64,000 nucleotides of DNA. Origin: Anopheles merus. Lineage: Eukaryota; Arthropoda; Insecta; Diptera; Culicidae. Position numbers and translations under genes: made by a program. Below, in pieces: positions 19,479 through 41,460 of this stretch. The stretch lies in contig NC_054083.1 of the NCBI RefSeq assembly GCF_017562075.2, positions 48,579,942 to 48,643,941 of the forward strand, in the 5' to 3' direction. How positions within the stretch are numbered: position 1 is the stretch's first letter; each line of letters opens with the position of its first letter. The notes under the pieces were generated by a model. The model made no database searches, was not told where the DNA came from, and saw only the letters and a program-made list of their open reading frames with translations.

Positions 19479-20194
19479 CGCTCCTCTCCAGGGCTGGTTG
19501 CTGGATTTGTTTTGGTTTTTTTTGCTCTTCTTTGGTCTGGTCTCACTGTCTCGCTGCCCGGAATACGTCACCCCCGGTTTGTCACACAGCAGACTGGCCA
19601 CGCGGACAAACTGCACGAATCACAATCGCATCTTGGAATTCACAATCTATTGAAGGAATGTGGGGAAAATTGTGTTTAGAATACAAGGAATTTTCATGGT
19701 ATTTTTTTTAATCTTCACTTGATCCTTTACTTTGATAAACAAAACAAACTAATAGAAAAAACGCTGAAATTGGCAATTCACAACCACCGTGCATTTCGTT
19801 TGAATTATGGTTGCGTTTACATGCACCGCTCGGTAACTTCGTAACGATCATTTCCAAACACGTGGCGCAAAATCACGCAAGCGGTTGATTCGAACATGCA
19901 GATTTAAACTTTCTGTTTGATCGAGAGCTTCATATTTAATTGCAGTTGTTAGAAAACAATTTAAAAATTAAAACAAAAGTATTGTTCGATATTTTTCAAC
20001 ACAATCGAAAATGATTTGGTACAACTAGGATGATCATTCTATCACCACAGTCAAAAAGGATGACTGAGACTTCACTGAAGAAGCGACAACTTGACTAAGT
20101 AGGAGGGAGTCACAAATACTCCAAATAGTTGGAACTGAACTTTAACTAACATAAGAACTAATTCAGCTGTTTGTTTTGCTACGGGGAGACGGTC
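19479..20194. other. Upstream region of Alg3, otherwise empty
   Basis: The first 100-200 bases above the Alg3 ATG must include its 5' UTR and promoter; no TATA box was seen. Beyond that the sequence turns AT-rich and I see no gene. Confidence 0.5.
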
Positions 20195-20460
20195 CAATGA
20201 TGAATCTCTGGAGATGCATGCATCTTAATGGATACATTAATCTGGAAAGATTCCTGAATCTTACGAACTTCAAATTAATTTCAGATATCTCATATCTTCA
20301 GATATGTCATGAAGATTCAAGAATCTGTAGAGAATCATGAATCTTAAACAATTAACGAATCTTTAGAGATTCATGGATCTTTGGAGATTCGATTCGAGAT
20401 TCGAAACATTCATCCCTGAAGATTCGCATGAATGAAACTTAACGAAAGATTCATAAAACC
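20195..20460. repeat. Cluster of AGATTC/GAATCT inverted words
   Basis: GATTC or GAATC occurs about 14 times in some 265 bases, often as AGATTCATGAATCT-like pairs facing each other. There is no fixed period. It resembles degenerate dispersed repeats that I recall from Anopheles genomes, but no terminal repeats or target duplication were found. Confidence 0.6.
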
Positions 20461-23400
20461 CAACAAAAGATGAAATCTTTAAGGTCGTATCGCTCAACAC
20501 AAATTTGATATAGCACGATCTATTACAATACGAACAAAACATAAAGTTGTATTATGATTGGTAGATTGATAATAGATTGATCGATACGTTCATCTTTAAT
20601 GACTTCTGAATGATCAGAAAGGGAAGGATCGCCACACAACCAAAACAATTAATCCATTTCTTATCAATCGATGTCGAACAACAACACGATATCCCAAAAA
20701 CTTTACAAAATTTAACGGAACTTACGGTTTTAAGTATCATTCGCATTACCCCTGTCCATTACCCACAGCGGTAGCCCCAGGGCACAGGCACCACACACGC
20801 GTTGTTATCAGACTCCCTCATTAGACTCGGGCGTGTAGTAAAATTTGTTTACACATGTTCAAACCACAAAAGATAACGAGCCGGGTTCGGTAAACGAGAC
20901 AGCTCCCCACTCCTCTACGTACACACACAGACTGACTATCCCAAAATTGTCGCCAAACAACAATGCATACATCAATAAACCACTATAGTGTTGTCTTCCA
21001 CCCATAGACCCTAACTACTCCAAAGGACAGTCCTGCCCTGCGGTCAAACAACACAGCGCGGCAGCGACACACGAAACACAATCGTTCGAAAATCAGTGTA
21101 TGGAAAGTAACGCATAATCCCAGAGAGCACCGGACAGAGCACAAGAGACAAGACCGAGAGATGATCTACAAACAATACGGGAACAATAAAATTCAAACTG
21201 CCATTATGACCGTGACGATTATTTCCTATCTAATAGTCCCTTCTCCTGTCTGCAGCAATCGGAAAGGTTAATATTTCACCGTCGCTCTTGAGTTGCGTTC
21301 TCTGGTATTGGGTTAAAAATAGACTGACCAACTTACCCAAACGGGTACCGTACCCTCCCCCACCCCTCCTTTTGCTGTATATATGCGTGTATAGCGGGCG
21401 GGCGGTTTGTACGCTTCCGTCCCAATGGCTTGTCGGACATAAATCATCGAACATACGATCGGTATACGGAACGAACGCAATGCTTTGAAAGTATTATTTT
21501 ATTCCCTCCCTCTTCAAGTTTTACTTCACCTGATGTCGTAGATTTTCAGCTGAGCGATCCTTCGCCTCCCCTCCTCCCTCTATTGTTGCCCTGTTTTGCC
21601 TGCATTTCGAGTTGTGCTCTGGTTCCTTTCCCCCAAAAACGACACGATCGGGGAACGCGTTTCCCTGTCGAACGACCATCACATGTGCGGCGGCACATTT
21701 TATTTGCCATCCCCCAACCATCAAGCACACGATCCACATGGCTTTCAGCGTTCCCGACCTCTCTTGACATGCTTGACATGGCCCCGGCCGTCCGTCGTGC
21801 GTTAGGCGACGCCGCATACACCCGCCCGGGGAGGTAACTTCATTTTATGCTGTTTTTCTTTATTGCCCTCTCTCTCTCTCTCTCTTTTTCGTTTAGCTGT
21901 TCCGTTTCACCGCAGCCTGACCTTGACTTTGAAAACGAAAACACAATCCAAGTGACTCAGCACCATTACCGCGCGATGATGCCGGGCCAACACAACACGC
22001 TAACCGCGAACGATGTGTGTGTGTGTGTGTGTGTGTGGTTGGCGGTCGAAGGGCAGAGAGTTTTTCTTCGTCCGCCTTTTTGGTCTTCCTGTTTTTCCCA
22101 CCCGACACCACCGATTCGCAAGAGCTCCACCAAACCTGTATGCATGGGAAATGAAATTCCACCCATTCGTTGGGAGGGGAGGAGGTAAGGCCACCCGAAA
22201 ATGAAGTAACCCATTCAAGGCACCGGCAAATGAAAAAAAAAACAAGTACACCAAACCGAAAGCGGAAGCAGAAAAGGAAATTAATTGAATAATAAGCAGT
22301 CACTAGGGGGGCCTGGGTCCTATGGGGGCTTATCGCACCAAATTCCCGAGAACCCGCATGTGTTTGTAGGTTTGTGTGTAAGCACCAACACGGGAAGGAA
22401 CTACTTGAAAGTGCACATGCGTAATGAGGTCTCCCCACAATCGTTCGTCGTCGACACCTGGAAAATGGACGAACCCATCCGCTCCTCCAAAACACACCTT
22501 CTTCTTCACCTTCACGACCTCCGCAGCAGGAAGTTTAAATTCCAAACACACAGAGGGGGGGGGGGACTTGTTTTGATTCCGAAACATAAAACAAACAACA
22601 ACCAGGAAGAAGCTCCTAAGGAACATCATCTTCAATGTGATCGTACGCAGTTAGAGCATGCGAGGATCGAGATGATTAGTTCAATATCTAACCCACCAGA
22701 GGGGGGCTCACTACATGGACATGACGCAGCCCATTTGGAGCTGTGTGTTTGTATTTGGCTGAAGAAGTCGATGCGATCGAGCACATGCACGTGCGCCGTT
22801 TGGAGTGCGTCTCGGAAGTACGGTTTCAATCGATCGTGTGATCAATTCATCAGTACCCACTTCACGCACCTGTGTTTACCGCGTGTGTGTTTGTTTGTGT
22901 GTAATGGATCCAATGTAATCCCCAAGCCTTGCTTTAAATGGCCGCCGTAACCTTGCACGGGGACGTACGTAACGCCTGGACGTTCAGAATTCCGCCAAAG
23001 GACGCCACCGTACCGTACCTGTTTGCTTCTGATCGTGATCGCTTGTTAACCCGTACCGAGATACCCACGGGGAACGGGGGGTTCGATACACCCTTCCGGG
23101 GTTTTTAAACCCCCCCTCAAAGAATCCACTTGCCGGTCTATATCCTTCGATCACGCGATCGTGTACAACGTACGGCATGCGATTTGGATGGTGCGTTAGA
23201 GGGCAATGGTGATGTGTTGGTTCTCTATTTGGCCTGCCCGAATTCGTGCTTCTAAAACCCATCCAACCGGCAAGTGCTGTTACAAATTAGCGCTACACAC
23301 CGGCTGTGTTGTGCCAATGGCCTACGTGATAGATGCAAACGGTAATCAGAATAGACCTTCCGAAAGGGCTTCGCACGGACCAGCTGAGCACGAGAGCACC

Positions 23401-25199
23401 GAGGCAGCGGCCTGGGCGGGCGGGTGGTGGTGGTTATGCAAAGCAAGTTTCCTCATCATGATGAGGAGGATCGGGTCACATTCTCTGACACATTCCGTAC
23501 AGCGCACACAAGGCACACCACCAAACGGCAGGCAATACACCACACTGCTTGCCGTCAACCAGTCTCTCTCTCTCTCGACACACTCTTTTGCCCGAGTTTG
23601 CGTCGAAACGGATTAGCGTAACTCATGTCAATTCCGACCCAACCCGAGCGCTTCCCCCTTTTTAACAAGCTCCTCCAATGGGTTCGCTGAATCACTGAGG
23701 CAGAGGAGTATGTAATTTAAGCACGTAAAACTCTGCACCCATCTACGCACGAAGGGGACACACTTAAAAGGGGCAGTGAGGTAGAGGGTTTGGTATTTTG
23801 GCAAATGGTACCGACCGTTCCGCAGGATCTTCACACACCTCTCCCTTTGCGCACCGGATGCATCGAGCGCGATACAATTTTGGGAGACATTACGGCGGGC
23901 GAGCCCATACATACAACACACTTTGGGGCACGCGAGTGTGCCGGTGGCGAAAGAAGTGATGGGAGGAGGAGTAGGAGGACGCTGCAACTGCATCTTCTGC
24001 GTGCGATGATGATCGTTTCACACCTATTTTTAGTAACCGATGCGCATGACTTTCCCTTAAGTCATGCCCGTTCCGCTCTACCTTTTCCACCTTACCTCGA
24101 TCAGGCCAGATGAGGGGATGGCATCTAGGAATCTAGGAACTTGCATCACGCGATGCTGCTGCTGCTGCTGCTGCTACCGTGCCTCTAACCGCAGCAGGTT
24201 CACCCTCTTTCAGTTGGTTGATGCACCTGCGCTGAGAGCCACGGCAAGAATGTGGCCACCACCAACACCAACCATGTGGTGTGTGTGAAGAGTGAGTGTT
24301 TGCGCATAGTTTAGTAACCTCAACCCTCCCTCCCGCAGTATGATGTGTGTACGCGCGCTAATTTGCGCACCGATGGTAGCAGCAAAAAAAAACAGTGGAT
24401 TAGTCACCTGATGATGTCCGATTGGCACGGTAATCGCCGCAACCGAAAACCCGGAAGATGGCAGTACCGTAACTACACCTGGGGAAAGAGAAGAGATTGC
24501 GCGCGTGCAAGAAAGAGCAGTTGTAATCGTAAAAATAACACATAACTTGTTTTTAGTTTCACAGTACAGTATAGAGGGGCTTTTAAATGGGGTAGAGAGA
24601 GTGGGTAAACGAAAGGACGAACCGGGTTGTTGCATCTGATAAGATGCGATAGGTGGCGCACCTGAGATCACTCTACGTACTCAGCCGCAGGTAGCTCTAT
24701 AAAAGGAAAAGTAGGCGTATAATTCTTGAGAGGACAGCTTTATGAGCATGTGTGGGGAGCACAAGGGGGCCGGACGATGTTGTTTGTCTCAACGTGTGTC
24801 GCCCCGTAAACCACATTCTTGTCACCCCCCGTGTTTGTGTCGCGATGAGTACATTTGCTACTTTGCGCCGCGCTTTTCTATGCATTGCAACTTTGCCAGT
24901 GCGGATTAGTGGAGCGACATGACAACACACTCATGTTTTCCAAGCTGGGATGTGTGCATACTGATTGACACATGGAAATACCTCAAGCTCTTGTACTGTG
25001 TCTTTAGGGAAGATACTACTACTACTACATATCATGCGGACTCTTTGAGAGATAGTTTGATCCATATTGAGTTTTGTTCCTTCCTGACAGCTTGGGAGGT
25101 AACATTTCTACATTGAAACAACTGTTGATCTGAGCTGAATCGTAACAGTTACATTATTAACTTCTTCTATTTGGCGTAACGTTCGTTAATGGGGCCGTA
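20461..25199. other. Long non-coding stretch
   Basis: No gene is supported. There is a TATATAT near 21376 in a GC-rich context without an initiator at the right distance, a (GT)n run near 22015-22037, a GCT run near 24149-24174 and several short C/G homopolymers. Open frames on either strand lack motifs. Confidence 0.45.
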
Positions 25200-25440
25200 T
25201 ATATTAGCAATTCGTTCCTTGACTGAGACAGGTACAGTCTTTGAATAGGAATAAGTTCAGTATCAGTGCTAAAATTGGTATGAGTTAGGAATCAAATTCA
25301 GTTCCCGGTATATGTTCAGAATCGGTTCCAGGATCGGTATAGTTTCAAGATCTTTTGAAGGATCTTATAGTAGCAGGATGTATTTTAGGACCTTTTCAGT
25401 ATCAGTTCCAGAGATGGGTTCAGATATGGCTTTAGGGCGG
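25200..25440. repeat. Degenerate GGTTC/CAGTATC-type repeats
   Basis: Short variants of TTCAGTATCAGTTCC, TTCAGAATCGGTTCC and GATCGGTATAG recur irregularly up to the edge of the retrotransposon remnant. It is a decayed minisatellite with no clean period. Confidence 0.4.
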
Positions 25441-26430
25441 CCTACGCCACCATAGATCGGAAGGAGCTATGGAACATTATGCAGCGTTACCACATCCCTG
25501 GAAAGTTGATCCGGCTGTTAGAGGCCACCATGAATGGGGTGCAGTGCAAGGTGAGAGTATCCAACATGATGGTATCGGAATTGTTCGAATCTCACATGGG
25601 TCTGAGGCAAGGAGACGGACTCTCTCGTCTGCTCTTCAACATCGCCCTAAGTGTCATTCGAAGCGCGGGGCTAGACAACGACATCCGAGGCATGATCCTC
25701 TACCGGTCTCTTCAATTTCTTGGCTTCGAGGATGTCATCGAAATCATCGGCAGGACAACGGCGAAGATACACCCGGCTCAAACGCGAAGCAGTAAGAATT
25801 GGATTGAGTACTTGCTTGCCGGAGACTCAGACCATCTGGGAAGCAGTGTATTAATTGACGGCGATCGGCGATTCTGCTATCTTGGGACGATCGTTACTGC
25901 GGACAACGACATCAGCAGCGAAATCCGTAGACGCATTGTGCAGTGGAATCGTGCATACTATGGGCTTCATCGACTGCTGAGATCCAGAAGACTTCGAGAC
26001 CGCACGAAATGTGAGATATTGATATTGACGTACGTTGATTCACCCGATAGTCCTCTATGGACACAAGTCCTGGACCATCCGAGCGGAGGATGCAAACGCT
26101 CTGTGCGTGTTGAGCGACGCATCTTCCGGACCATCTTTGGCGGTGTGTTGGAGCATGGAGTTCGGAGGAGAAGAATCAACCACGAGCCTGCTGAGCTGTA
26201 CGGCGAACCGAGTATCCTGACAGTGACGCTGGGGTTGGGGCATATTATGAGGATCACCCCACCAAGAAGGTGTTCGACAGCGATCCGCAGCCCGACATAA
26301 GGCGCAAGGGAGCACAGCGAACTCGATTGCTGGATCAAGAGAAGCGAGACCTGTCGGAGATCGGGTGTCTACATGGCTGCAGCCAGAGACCGAGCATCCT
26401 GGAGACTGATTGTTGACCGGGCCATGTCAT
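25441..26430 (+). pseudogene. Dead RTE-like non-LTR retrotransposon fragment (reverse transcriptase and C-terminal part)
   Basis: The similarity begins inside the reverse transcriptase palm (ATIDRKELWNIMQRYHIPGK, then ESHMGLRQGDGLS). It continues through DNDISSEIRRRIVQWNRAYYGL and RRIFRTIFGGVLEHGVRRRR to a C-terminal RASWRLIVDRAMS. The copy is 5'-truncated. The catalytic F-A-D-D box reads FEDVIEIIG and the segment after it has lost residues. The frame shifts near 26035-26110 (where VLYGHKSWTIRAEDANAL is read in another frame), again near 26258, and again near 26375. It cannot make an active enzyme. The wording matches endonuclease-reverse transcriptases common in mosquitoes and moths; I assign RTE from memory, not from a tree. 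Confidence 0.8.
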
Positions 26431-34965
<8,535 letters not shown>

Positions 34966-35310
34966 ATCAGTTCAGGAATTAGTCATCTTGAAACATGCAA
35001 CTCATGAACCAAAATGTAACAGTAGTGTTGTGAGCCTAATTGTCTATAATGACATCTAACCTAGCTCATTCCATCTCACCGATAGCTCATTAACTTGGAT
35101 ATGGATTCAAAAGCATTCACTTCAGATTCACTCTGACCTATAGCTGAGCTAGAATAGTCTTCAATGGCTTGGAGTATTGCGCATCAGTTGAGGAATTAGT
35201 CATCTTGAAACGACCAACAACTTCTGAACATAATTGTACGATACTGTATCAATGTCCAATATGACGTCTGATCTAGCCAGTTCCATCCAACCGATATCCC
35301 ATTGACCTTA
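34966..35310 (+). repeat. Diverged tandem duplication, period about 217 bp
   Basis: A block starting ATCAGTTCAGGAATTAGTCA at 34966 returns as ATCAGTTGAGGAATTAGTCA at 35183. The two share scattered words over about 130 bases (CATCTTGAAAC, AATATGACGTCTGATCTAG-like, CCATCTCACCGATA / CCATCCAACCGATA). No coding frame runs through either copy. Confidence 0.65.
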
Positions 35311-37789
35311 ACCAACTTCCCATTTCTTCAGCCTACCAGCACTGTGTAGGGGCTGTTATGTGGGATAATGCCTGTACTGTTGTCTCGCAATGCTCTTGCA
35401 CCATCATAAAGCACAATCGCGAATGTCGCAACAGTGACACAGGAAACAACACCAGTCCACAGCCAGGCCATATCAAACCGAACCAGACGACCAAAGCAGA
35501 TGCATCAAAAATAGGCCAAACACTGGGCGACGATTTCTAACTGCGCAGCAAAACAACGCTTAGGCCACCGCGCGCGCTGCGCTGCTCTGGCTGTTTGTGT
35601 TGGACTTATGAACCTTATCGGATTGGTCGGAGGTTCAGAGCCCAGTCCCGCACACTGGCTAGCTAGCTGTGCCTCGTCGAGTTGCGGTTTTCGAGTTCTT
35701 CGACGAGACACGCGAATTTCGCACCCGAGCCAAATCAAGCCGAAAAGAGTGGGCCGAATTTTTGCCACTGCAGATAATTGACTGATAATGCGCTTTCGGG
35801 TCGGATGGAATGGTGAGTGGGAAGTATGGAGATGTGAAATAGAAGTTGATTCCCTTTGCTTTGTAATGCATACGAGCTAGAAATTGGTCACATTTGCACT
35901 ACCTACGCCACACCGCACCCAATTATTCTCTTTCACCCCAAACTCAAGGCCAAACCCGGCACAATCGCACACACAATACAAAGACTGCGTCAACCCATCA
36001 ATTCTCGGCAACGGCTCGCGGTGCTGGTGCGCTGCTCAGCGAACCGCAACCTCACCTCAAACCAAAGAAATCGATGATTTTCAACCCCCTCCCCCCCCCC
36101 TCTCCTGCACTGCGTGATGCGTAACTACGACAGACCCCACCACCACGAGCGACTCTCTTCTCCCCCACTTCCCTGAGTTTCAACAAACTGCGGCCGAACC
36201 CAACCCGAAAGTCCGATGTAATTATCATTTACCAAGCGCACCCCAAGCGACAACAATGTGCGTTTGACATTTAAGGCTTTTGGGGACGATTAAAAACGAA
36301 CCTCAACAATATTACCTACAAGGGAGGGTAGCAGCAATACACACACAAAAAAAAACAATTTGAATGTGAAATCAAACCCCACTCTCTCCACTCCGATAGT
36401 CGATCGATGATTATGGGAAGAAGTCAACACCGAATTTCCATTTCCAGGCCCAAATACCTACAACGCACACACAAAAACAACGGGTTCCCGAAGGATAGTT
36501 ACTGGGGTGTTGGTTCGATGTTTACGCATTCCCGTGGCTGAAAAGGAGGATCTCACGCACTCCTGGCTTTCACTCACACAGTATTCCCTAATCCTCACCA
36601 CCACGCATCCAAATACATTGCAAATACGCAATTCCCCGCACGCATTCCAGGCATCCGGGGGTTCATGTGGCACTCGTTCGGGGATACACCAGAAGCGGGA
36701 TGTGTTTTATGTAATCCCAACGCATACGCACCAACCCCTGGCAACAGTGCGTGAGTTCTAGAGAGAAGAAAGTCCAGAAATTATGCACTCAGAGTGTCCC
36801 AAACACACTGTAGTCATCCTGGCGGGGCACACTATCTCGCTCCATCTAACGGGCCCGTTCCCGGATCATTTCGGGTTCCCTTTGTACCGTTTGTCCTTCT
36901 GCGTTTAAAGGGCAACCAGTTGATGATGATGATGATTCGGGAATCCGACGACTCCTCTGCAAGGTCCCGGGCTGGGCTGTGTTTCTTCTTTGTTCTTGGT
37001 CGTACATGCGTACCCGCCGCAGAAAAAAAGGGATATGAGTCTTTGTGCTTCTCTGTGTCCCCACCAATATGTGTCCCATCAGCTTCCCAGGGCTAGAACT
37101 GTGTGCGTCCTTGAAGCGGTTCCGTTACATTGTAACGATTTTAGCATGGAGTGGAAGTTTGGTTTGTGTTCCCTCTTTGCACACCAACATGATGAGGATG
37201 TCAGTCTACATGAGGCGAATCAAAATTACGACCCAAACCCGTCGCTATTGCGCTGCTTTACACATCAATTCATTCGAGGAGGGGGGAAAACTAGCATAAA
37301 TGTCAATCATATCGCTTGGAATGGTGGAAGGCAACAGCGTCCCATCAATTCCATAATTTCCCATCTTGTTCTCTAACACGATTCCATTCTATTTTCGCTC
37401 CTTTTTGGCGGCAAAGGCCTTTCACACGCACATTTTACTACGGTTGATTCACACACAAACAAAAAACGCGACTGCTGCGTAGTAAAATTGGGCATTATTT
37501 GCGTATGAAATCTAGCTTACGCATGCAGAACCAAAACGCAAACCCAATTCGTACCAGTTGACTTCCCGAAACACAAAAAAAACTCCTCACTGAACCCCGC
37601 GCTCCCATATGAGCCCTCAGCGAAGGGAATAACGTGTCGATGTGTCGTTTGCAAAGCGAAAAACGTCATTCTACGCACGCATGGATTGCAGCAACTAACC
37701 CAAACCCTCCCCAAATGACTCCCACCCGGGCAGGTCACGCAACTCCGAATTGTGTGGTAGTAATACCAACATTCTTTCTTCTGCTTCCG

Positions 37790-37821
<32 letters not shown>

Positions 37822-40737
37822 AGGTGGAATAGTAGTTAAATATTTATTGATTTTTTTTTCTTCCCTTCTACACACTTATGTAAGACGCACAAAAACAAAC
37901 GCATAACGCGGACCCCGCAACATTGTTCCCGTCCCGAAATAACCAAAACGAGATTGGGTAAGGTTAGGCCGTTTGGTGATCGCCCCTACTAAAGTGATGC
38001 GTAATAATGCGCCACATATATGTTAGTGGGTTTGTGTGTGTGTGCGTGAGAGTGTAAATCCGAACCACAACCTACCTTTACTGCAAGGATGGACCCAACC
38101 CCCATACCAAAGATGTGAAGAAGAAGTGGAAGAAGGTGCCGAGAGCTTCCGGCCAGAGCTCATTACAACTGATCGCATGCCTTCGTGGGGGCCTTGGGAA
38201 GCAAAGGAAATAAAAATTTAAACAATCTCCAAATTTATTCTTCCTTCCTTCATATCCTCTCTCTCTCTCTCACTCTATCTCCCTCTTTCTTCCCAATCCA
38301 ACTGAAGCTTTGCACACGCAATTTGATCCATCAATTTGAGCCCACAGTTCGCTCATTTTCACTCTTATCCGAGGTCATTCGAAGGCGAGCTGGATCGGGA
38401 CTGGGTAATTCGCTCAGGGTCATGTTACCTCATACCTCCTCTTGCTGTTCTCTCTCTCTCTCTTTCTCTCTGCATGTGTTTGGCATACTAAACCAAAAAC
38501 CTAAGCTGGCCGACAATCTTCCAAATTCGCACGCCCCGATTCAAACGCCCCGAGGACTACGACAATGATTCTCCCAACAGCTTACCACTCACCAAAGCAA
38601 AAAACAAACGAACGCACGTTAATACCCGCGTAAAGCCCTTTTCTATCCGTGCTTCCTTGAAGGTTGCATGGGGGGATTGGAGCGCCGAGGAATGGGCAAG
38701 GGGGAGGGGTTTCCTTTCTTCAACAAACGGAGGCACGTTCGCTCACTCAAATCCTTTCTCTAGCGTTGGCTCCCCCATGAGGACGTTACGAGAATGGGGA
38801 GGAACACGATAGAAAGTGCGTGCACAAGAGCCCTTTTACGCACTTTTCCCCTCTTTCGCTCTTTGTGTTTGTGTTAGTAACTATAATCGGTGTTATTCCG
38901 AAGAACGAACGCACGAACGGCCGTAAAACGCCGTCTCATGCGAGTGAGAGTGAGAGTGAAAATGAAAAGGCACCGGCGAGAGGAGGCCCGGCCTAGAGCA
39001 GCGTTCATGGGTGAATTAGAAGTTTTAGGGGTCGTTACGATTCGCACGGCCAGTGGCGCTGGAGCTGTAAGAAAAGTAATACGAAACTATCTGTTCTTTG
39101 TGTTGCTTGTAGGAAAGGTGTCACAAGAGTAATCAAACAGTAGACGAAACGATAATAATTGGAATTAAAAACATAGCATAAAATCGTCATGAATCGCCTG
39201 AGCTAAAAATATACGTAAAAAGATTAGAATTATTATTTAAATACAAACTTGTCTAAAAAAACAATAATTAATCTTGACCTGCTTACCCTCCCGGCTGATA
39301 GTTGGCTATCAGTGACTAATTTGTTTACTGCGTCTCGATTGAGCTCAGTAAGACATACAGTCTCAGTGGTTCTCATACATTTAACATAATTATTGGCCAC
39401 GTTATTGACGTTATGTTATAATCTGTTAACTCCTAAACTAGACTTGAATGTACTACTCGTTGTCACACAGAGTCCAGAAAGTATGGAAACTATAGCAGGT
39501 GGATCATATGACAATGCCTGTTCATCCGTACTAAAGGGGATTTTTAACGATTGGCATTAAATATTTTGTTCTGAATAGTTAAAAGCCAAAGACAATATCT
39601 CATCTACAAAAGCGAAAAATGGAAAACAAACGCTTCTTCCGATATATGAACATGTCCATCCTGGAATCAAGCCTCGTGTGGAACGTCCCCTCGTAGCAAG
39701 GACTAACTACATCCTGCTACGTTGTACTAACAAGTCTCAAAAGTCTCGCTATACACCTGCACGGCTGTGTGGCTAAAATATCAGCATTCCATCTGAAATC
39801 ATCAAGTGGGCCAATGCCAGGATACAGTGCAGCTAAGAGCTGAAAACTCAAGACGCGGTATACTACAATTATTTTACCATTATAAATCATTTCGGCCTGC
39901 ATGCTGCATCAAAACAATCCTACAGACCACCATACACTGTCGCAAAGACAACAAATCCCTTTTTCTTGGTCGTTTTCCTCCCCTGGGCCTACACCACACA
40001 TCGTTATCACTGCACGCCCGTACCACCGCGCGCCCCATAAACCAACCCATAAACATAGGGATTTATTCGATCCCGTCCGTGCAGAGCCGTGCATCAACAA
40101 AACAGGGTCAGTTTCCGTTACCCGAGCCCCATCGTTGTAATATTCATATCAAACACACACACACACACTCACACACCTCCAATCCTACCGCCCTGGACAG
40201 GGTGTCTACTGTAGCGGTAAACAAACCGATTAGAAATCTTACTTTGAAAGTAATCTTAATGAATTAAACGATGCTAACCCTCCCTCTTCCCTCTCGCAGC
40301 TGTGTAATCTACCACACAACAGTCTGTTTGTCGATCGGCTCTTACAGGAACGTTCTCGCATTCCCCCGCGGTCCCGTGCCGGCCAAATCTCGATCGCGAT
40401 GTGCCACAACGAGCGAACGAACGTCGCCGGCCCCTCTTAGGGGGGTTTGGCGCTGTTGTTTACGGCTTAAAAATCTCGTCCGACAGGCACCTCTCTCGGC
40501 GTGTTTTTTCGTTGCGGTTCATATTTTTGTGTTTGAACGCTCACAAAAATCGTCGTCAACCTGTAGCCGCGTCAACCAACAAACTCACCAACATCCATGC
40601 AACGAATGTGACCTCCTCACGCGTACCTACCCGCACTTCCCACAAATTCGCTTCCTCTTCTTCATCTTTGAAATGAATTAGGATTTTCTTTGTTGTGTGA
40701 TAGTAGGGAAGACGCATCAAAACTACGACGGGTGCGC
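35311..40737. other. Long gene-poor stretch
   Basis: No gene is supported. It has GA runs near 37792-37817, CT runs near 38258-38275 and 38448-38470, and a C run near 36092-36101. A pyrimidine tract ending in CTCGCAG at 40300 looks like a plus-strand splice acceptor and could open a UTR exon upstream of the gene that starts coding at 45.8 kb. Confidence 0.45.

Positions 40738-40812
<75 letters not shown>
40738..40812 (+). repeat. (GA)n microsatellite, about 74 bp
   Basis: A pure AG tract just upstream of the promoter-like region at about 41 kb. GA tracts bind GAGA factor in flies, so it could also be regulatory. Arg/Glu and Ser/Leu frames are artefacts. Confidence 0.93.
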
Positions 40813-40813
<1 letters not shown>

Positions 40814-40895
40814 CTTGCTGCTGCACACGGTGATGCTGCTGTAGCTGCTACTGTGTTAAGGCCCTGTTTAGTATCAGCTTCTATGAGAGGCCCTC

Positions 40896-40914
40896 GCCCC
40901 CCCCCCCCCCCCCC
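40896..40914 (+). repeat. Poly(C) run, about 19 bp
   Basis: A homopolymer of C, prone to length variation and sequencing error. Confidence 0.9.
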
Positions 40915-40979
40915 TTCCCTTGTTAGATCCCGTACCGGGGCCCGTAACGCACAAGTGTGTGGGGAGAGCACCCGCTGAG

Positions 40980-41460
40980 TGCACGCATGTGTTCGTTCGC
41001 TTCGTACACACGCGCGTTCGTTTCGTTCGGTTCGGGGTTCGCTCTCGACGCGTTCGCTTGCTGTGGTGGTGCGGTGTTTACGAGCCTTTGTTACGGACCG
41101 CGCGGACCACCGGTTTCTGTAAATCTATGTAAGTGTAAGCGGGACCGCCGACCCGGGTCTGTGTGTTCGTGTCCGTGCGATACAGACCGGAGACCAGTTC
41201 GGCGCTGCGGTCGCTCTCGCAGCTCAGTTCAACAAATGCCGTCGTTGTGAGTAGTTTGGGATCGAGAAGAGCTCGAGAAACCTGCACCGCACCGCACGTA
41301 CACCGGGGTGTGTTGTGTGCTTGTGGCCGTAGACCGAAAGAATCGCTTCGAGGGTACGAGACCAAAGTAAACGGGAGGCACAAAAGCACTGCCTGCGAGT
41401 TGGTTTGTCGCCGAGAGTGTTGGCTAGAACGGAAAAATAAACAGCAAAAACGGTTTTAGT
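40980..41460 (+). promoter_or_regulatory. Candidate promoter and first 5'-UTR exon of the unidentified plus-strand gene
   Basis: A CpG-rich block follows the (GA)n tract. GCTCAGTTC at 41222-41230 contains the TCAGT initiator. Donor-like words follow: GTAAGTGT at 41129 and GTGAGTAG at 41247. From here to 45.8 kb the sequence has the A- and GTG-rich texture of insect 5' UTRs (for example GTGAAAGTGAAAGTGC near 45190-45205). No TATA box is placed correctly. The exact start site and leader exon structure cannot be fixed by eye. Confidence 0.35.
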
